DNA of 6,179 nt from Chloroflexota bacterium. Its GTDB lineage: Bacteria > Chloroflexota > Anaerolineae > Anaerolineales > UBA4823. Location: positions 1 through 6,179 of the forward strand of contig DAOVXM010000169.1 of assembly GCA_030636125.1 (NCBI GenBank). Reading direction: 5' to 3'. Of this stretch, positions 4,979 to 6,179 are shown in pieces (within the stretch, counting starts at the first letter, position 1; every line of letters begins with the position of its first letter). The notes beneath the pieces were generated by a model. It was given only the letters and a program-made list of their open reading frames with translations, was not told where the DNA came from and ran no database searches. A program made the position numbers and the translations under genes.

Positions 4979-6179
4979 ATGATTAGTAAACGAATGGCAA
5001 ACGAACCAGACACAACCTCTCTTGAAGAACGATTGGCAGGGCTTGAAGCCCTGGGACGTATTGGTCGCACGGTGACCGCCTCACTGGATTTAGACCACGT
5101 GCTTACTGCAGTTGTGGATGCGGCTGTCGAACTAACCGGAGCAGAAGAAGGCAGCATTTTATTATTGGATGAAACCAGCGGGGAAATCTATATGCACGCG
5201 GCGCGTAATTTTCAAGAGGACTTTGTGCGTACTTTTCGAGTCCCCGTTGAGGACACCTTGCCCGGTGAAGTTCTGCGGACAGGCGAGCCAGTTTTGTTCA
5301 ACGAAGAAACACCCAAAAAGATCAAAACAGCTTACTTCGTCCACACCCTGATGTACGTTCCAATGATCGTTCAGGGCCGCCCTATTGGCGTTCTTGGTGT
5401 TGACAACCGCTCGAGTGGGCAGTCTTTTTCCCAACACCAGCTAAAGCTTGTATCCGCATTGGCTGATTATGCCGCCATTGCAGTCGAGAATGCGCGCTTG
5501 TACGCCTGTGCAGAAATCGAACAAAAAAAATTAAACACGCTCATCAGCAGAGTCAAAGATGGGGTTATCGTCGTTGACCAAGACATGCGTTTGATGCTGA
5601 TCAACCAATCCGCGCGCCAGGCTTTTGGGCTAGATGATGGCGAGCTGAACGGTAAACCCATAAAAGATGTTTTCCAAAACAACGAACTATTGGGGATCTT
5701 CAGCGATAAAAAACCAGCCACACCTTACCGCAGCGAGATTTCACTGCCGGATGGGCGCGTGTTGAACGCCCAGCTTACCCCTATCCCTGAGATCGGATTA
5801 GCTGTGACGATGCAAGACATAACCCAGCTGAAAGAACTTGACCAAATAAAGAATGATTTTGTCAGCATGGTATCACACGACCTGCGCTCACCATTGACCG
5901 CTATCATAGGGTATGTCGAATTGATTGAAAGGGTCGGCCCAGTTAATGACAAACAAAAAAAATTCATCCGTCGTGTCGAGACCAGCGTTCAAAGCGTTAC
6001 CGCGTTGATCGACGAGCTGCTCGATCTAGGCATCATCGAGGCCGGACTTGATGAGTGCAAAGAGCCTATTCCACCTGAGGCACTAATCCGCTACACTACA
6101 GAAAGTTTTTTGCACAGGGCTAAGAAGAAATCCCAAATCATTGAGCTAGAAATTCAACCTGATCTCCCCCAGGTACTCG
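4979..6179 (+). CDS. Soluble GAF-PAS sensor histidine kinase (3' end outside window)
   Basis: Two-component sensor kinase; 400 complete codons are visible and the frame is open to the last base. A short acidic, helical N-terminus leads into a GAF domain at about 25-176 (LGRIGRTVTASLDLDHVL to YAAIAVENARLY). A PAS domain follows at about 185-285 (VKDGVIVVDQDMRLMLINQSA ... ending AVTMQDITQLKEL), and then the HisKA dimerisation domain with His300 in SMVSHDLRSPLTAIIGY as the predicted phospho-acceptor. The second HisKA helix ends LLDLGIIEAGL. The sequence stops as the HATPase domain begins, so the N, G1 and G2 boxes cannot be checked. No transmembrane segment is present, so the sensed signal is probably cytoplasmic. 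ATG 4979 is chosen: the nearest upstream in-frame stop is TAG 4943-4945, with no alternative start between. ATG 4994 is also possible, and neither has a Shine-Dalgarno. No cognate response regulator is visible. Confidence 0.93.
   Translation, partial: MISKRMANEPDTTSLEERLAGLEALGRIGRTVTASLDLDHVLTAVVDAAVELTGAEEGSILLLDETSGEIYMHAARNFQEDFVRTFRVPVEDTLPGEVLRTGEPVLFNEETPKKIKTAYFVHTLMYVPMIVQGRPIGVLGVDNRSSGQSFSQHQLKLVSALADYAAIAVENARLYACAEIEQKKLNTLISRVKDGVIVVDQDMRLMLINQSARQAFGLDDGELNGKPIKDVFQNNELLGIFSDKKPATPYRSEISLPDGRVLNAQLTPIPEIGLAVTMQDITQLKELDQIKNDFVSMVSHDLRSPLTAIIGYVELIERVGPVNDKQKKFIRRVETSVQSVTALIDELLDLGIIEAGLDECKEPIPPEALIRYTTESFLHRAKKKSQIIELEIQPDLPQVL

Noticed and set aside
4971..4983. Small dyad ATCAT-GCT-ATGAT around the kinase start codon
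   Set aside because: The stem is only 5 bp with a 3-nt loop and is AT-rich. It cannot be distinguished from chance and would be a weak block to initiation.
5162..5967. Minus-strand open frames of 80-91 codons opposite the histidine kinase
   Set aside because: The plus strand carries unbroken GAF, PAS and HisKA sequence through this stretch, so these antisense frames are shadows.
1..6179. CRISPR array, tRNA, rRNA, insertion sequence or phage att site
   Set aside because: No regularly spaced direct repeats, cloverleaf, transposase motif or terminal inverted repeats with target duplication were found. All gaps are under 280 nt.

Overview
The window looks like part of a bacterial chromosome, probably from Chloroflexota and perhaps Anaerolineae. 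This placement is an inference from protein style: the histidine kinase H-box context (FVSMVSHDLRSPLT), the lipoprotein-type HtrA with an enlarged PDZ loop, and an eRF1-like protein all resemble proteins I associate with that phylum. No rRNA or other marker gene is present to confirm it. Coding density is high. I see no mobile element, CRISPR array, tRNA or rRNA.

Layout, left to right. (1) The 3' part of a SulP-family anion transporter with a C-terminal STAS domain runs rightward and is already open at base 2. (2) Facing it after an 80-nt convergent gap is a leftward group of three genes. In transcription order these are an HtrA/Deg-type lipoprotein serine protease (3535-4704), a full-length bacterial eRF1-like protein of the baeRF/Vms1-like superfamily (2251-3351), and a small zinc-ribbon Nudix hydrolase (1675-2154). 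(3) A divergent, AT-rich control region of about 270 nt separates htrA from (4) a rightward GAF-PAS-HisKA sensor histidine kinase that runs off the right edge before its ATPase domain.

The three leftward genes are separated by 183 and 96 nt, so they need not form one operon. HtrA acts outside the membrane on damaged proteins. The eRF1-like protein probably acts on ribosomes or peptidyl-tRNA. The Nudix enzyme hydrolyses a nucleoside diphosphate derivative. A common stress or proteostasis theme is possible but is only inference.

The most interesting items are the bacterial eRF1 homologue, which has a GGSQ loop and a C-terminal zinc knuckle, and the non-coding structures around it. The strongest structure is a nested dyad of two perfect 8-bp arm pairs, symmetric about the same centre, filling the gap between the eRF1-like gene and the Nudix gene. 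There is also an unused perfect Shine-Dalgarno sequence about 50 nt upstream of the eRF1-like gene's own one, and a 10-bp inverted repeat that overlaps the htrA stop codon. I see no clearly new multi-gene system.
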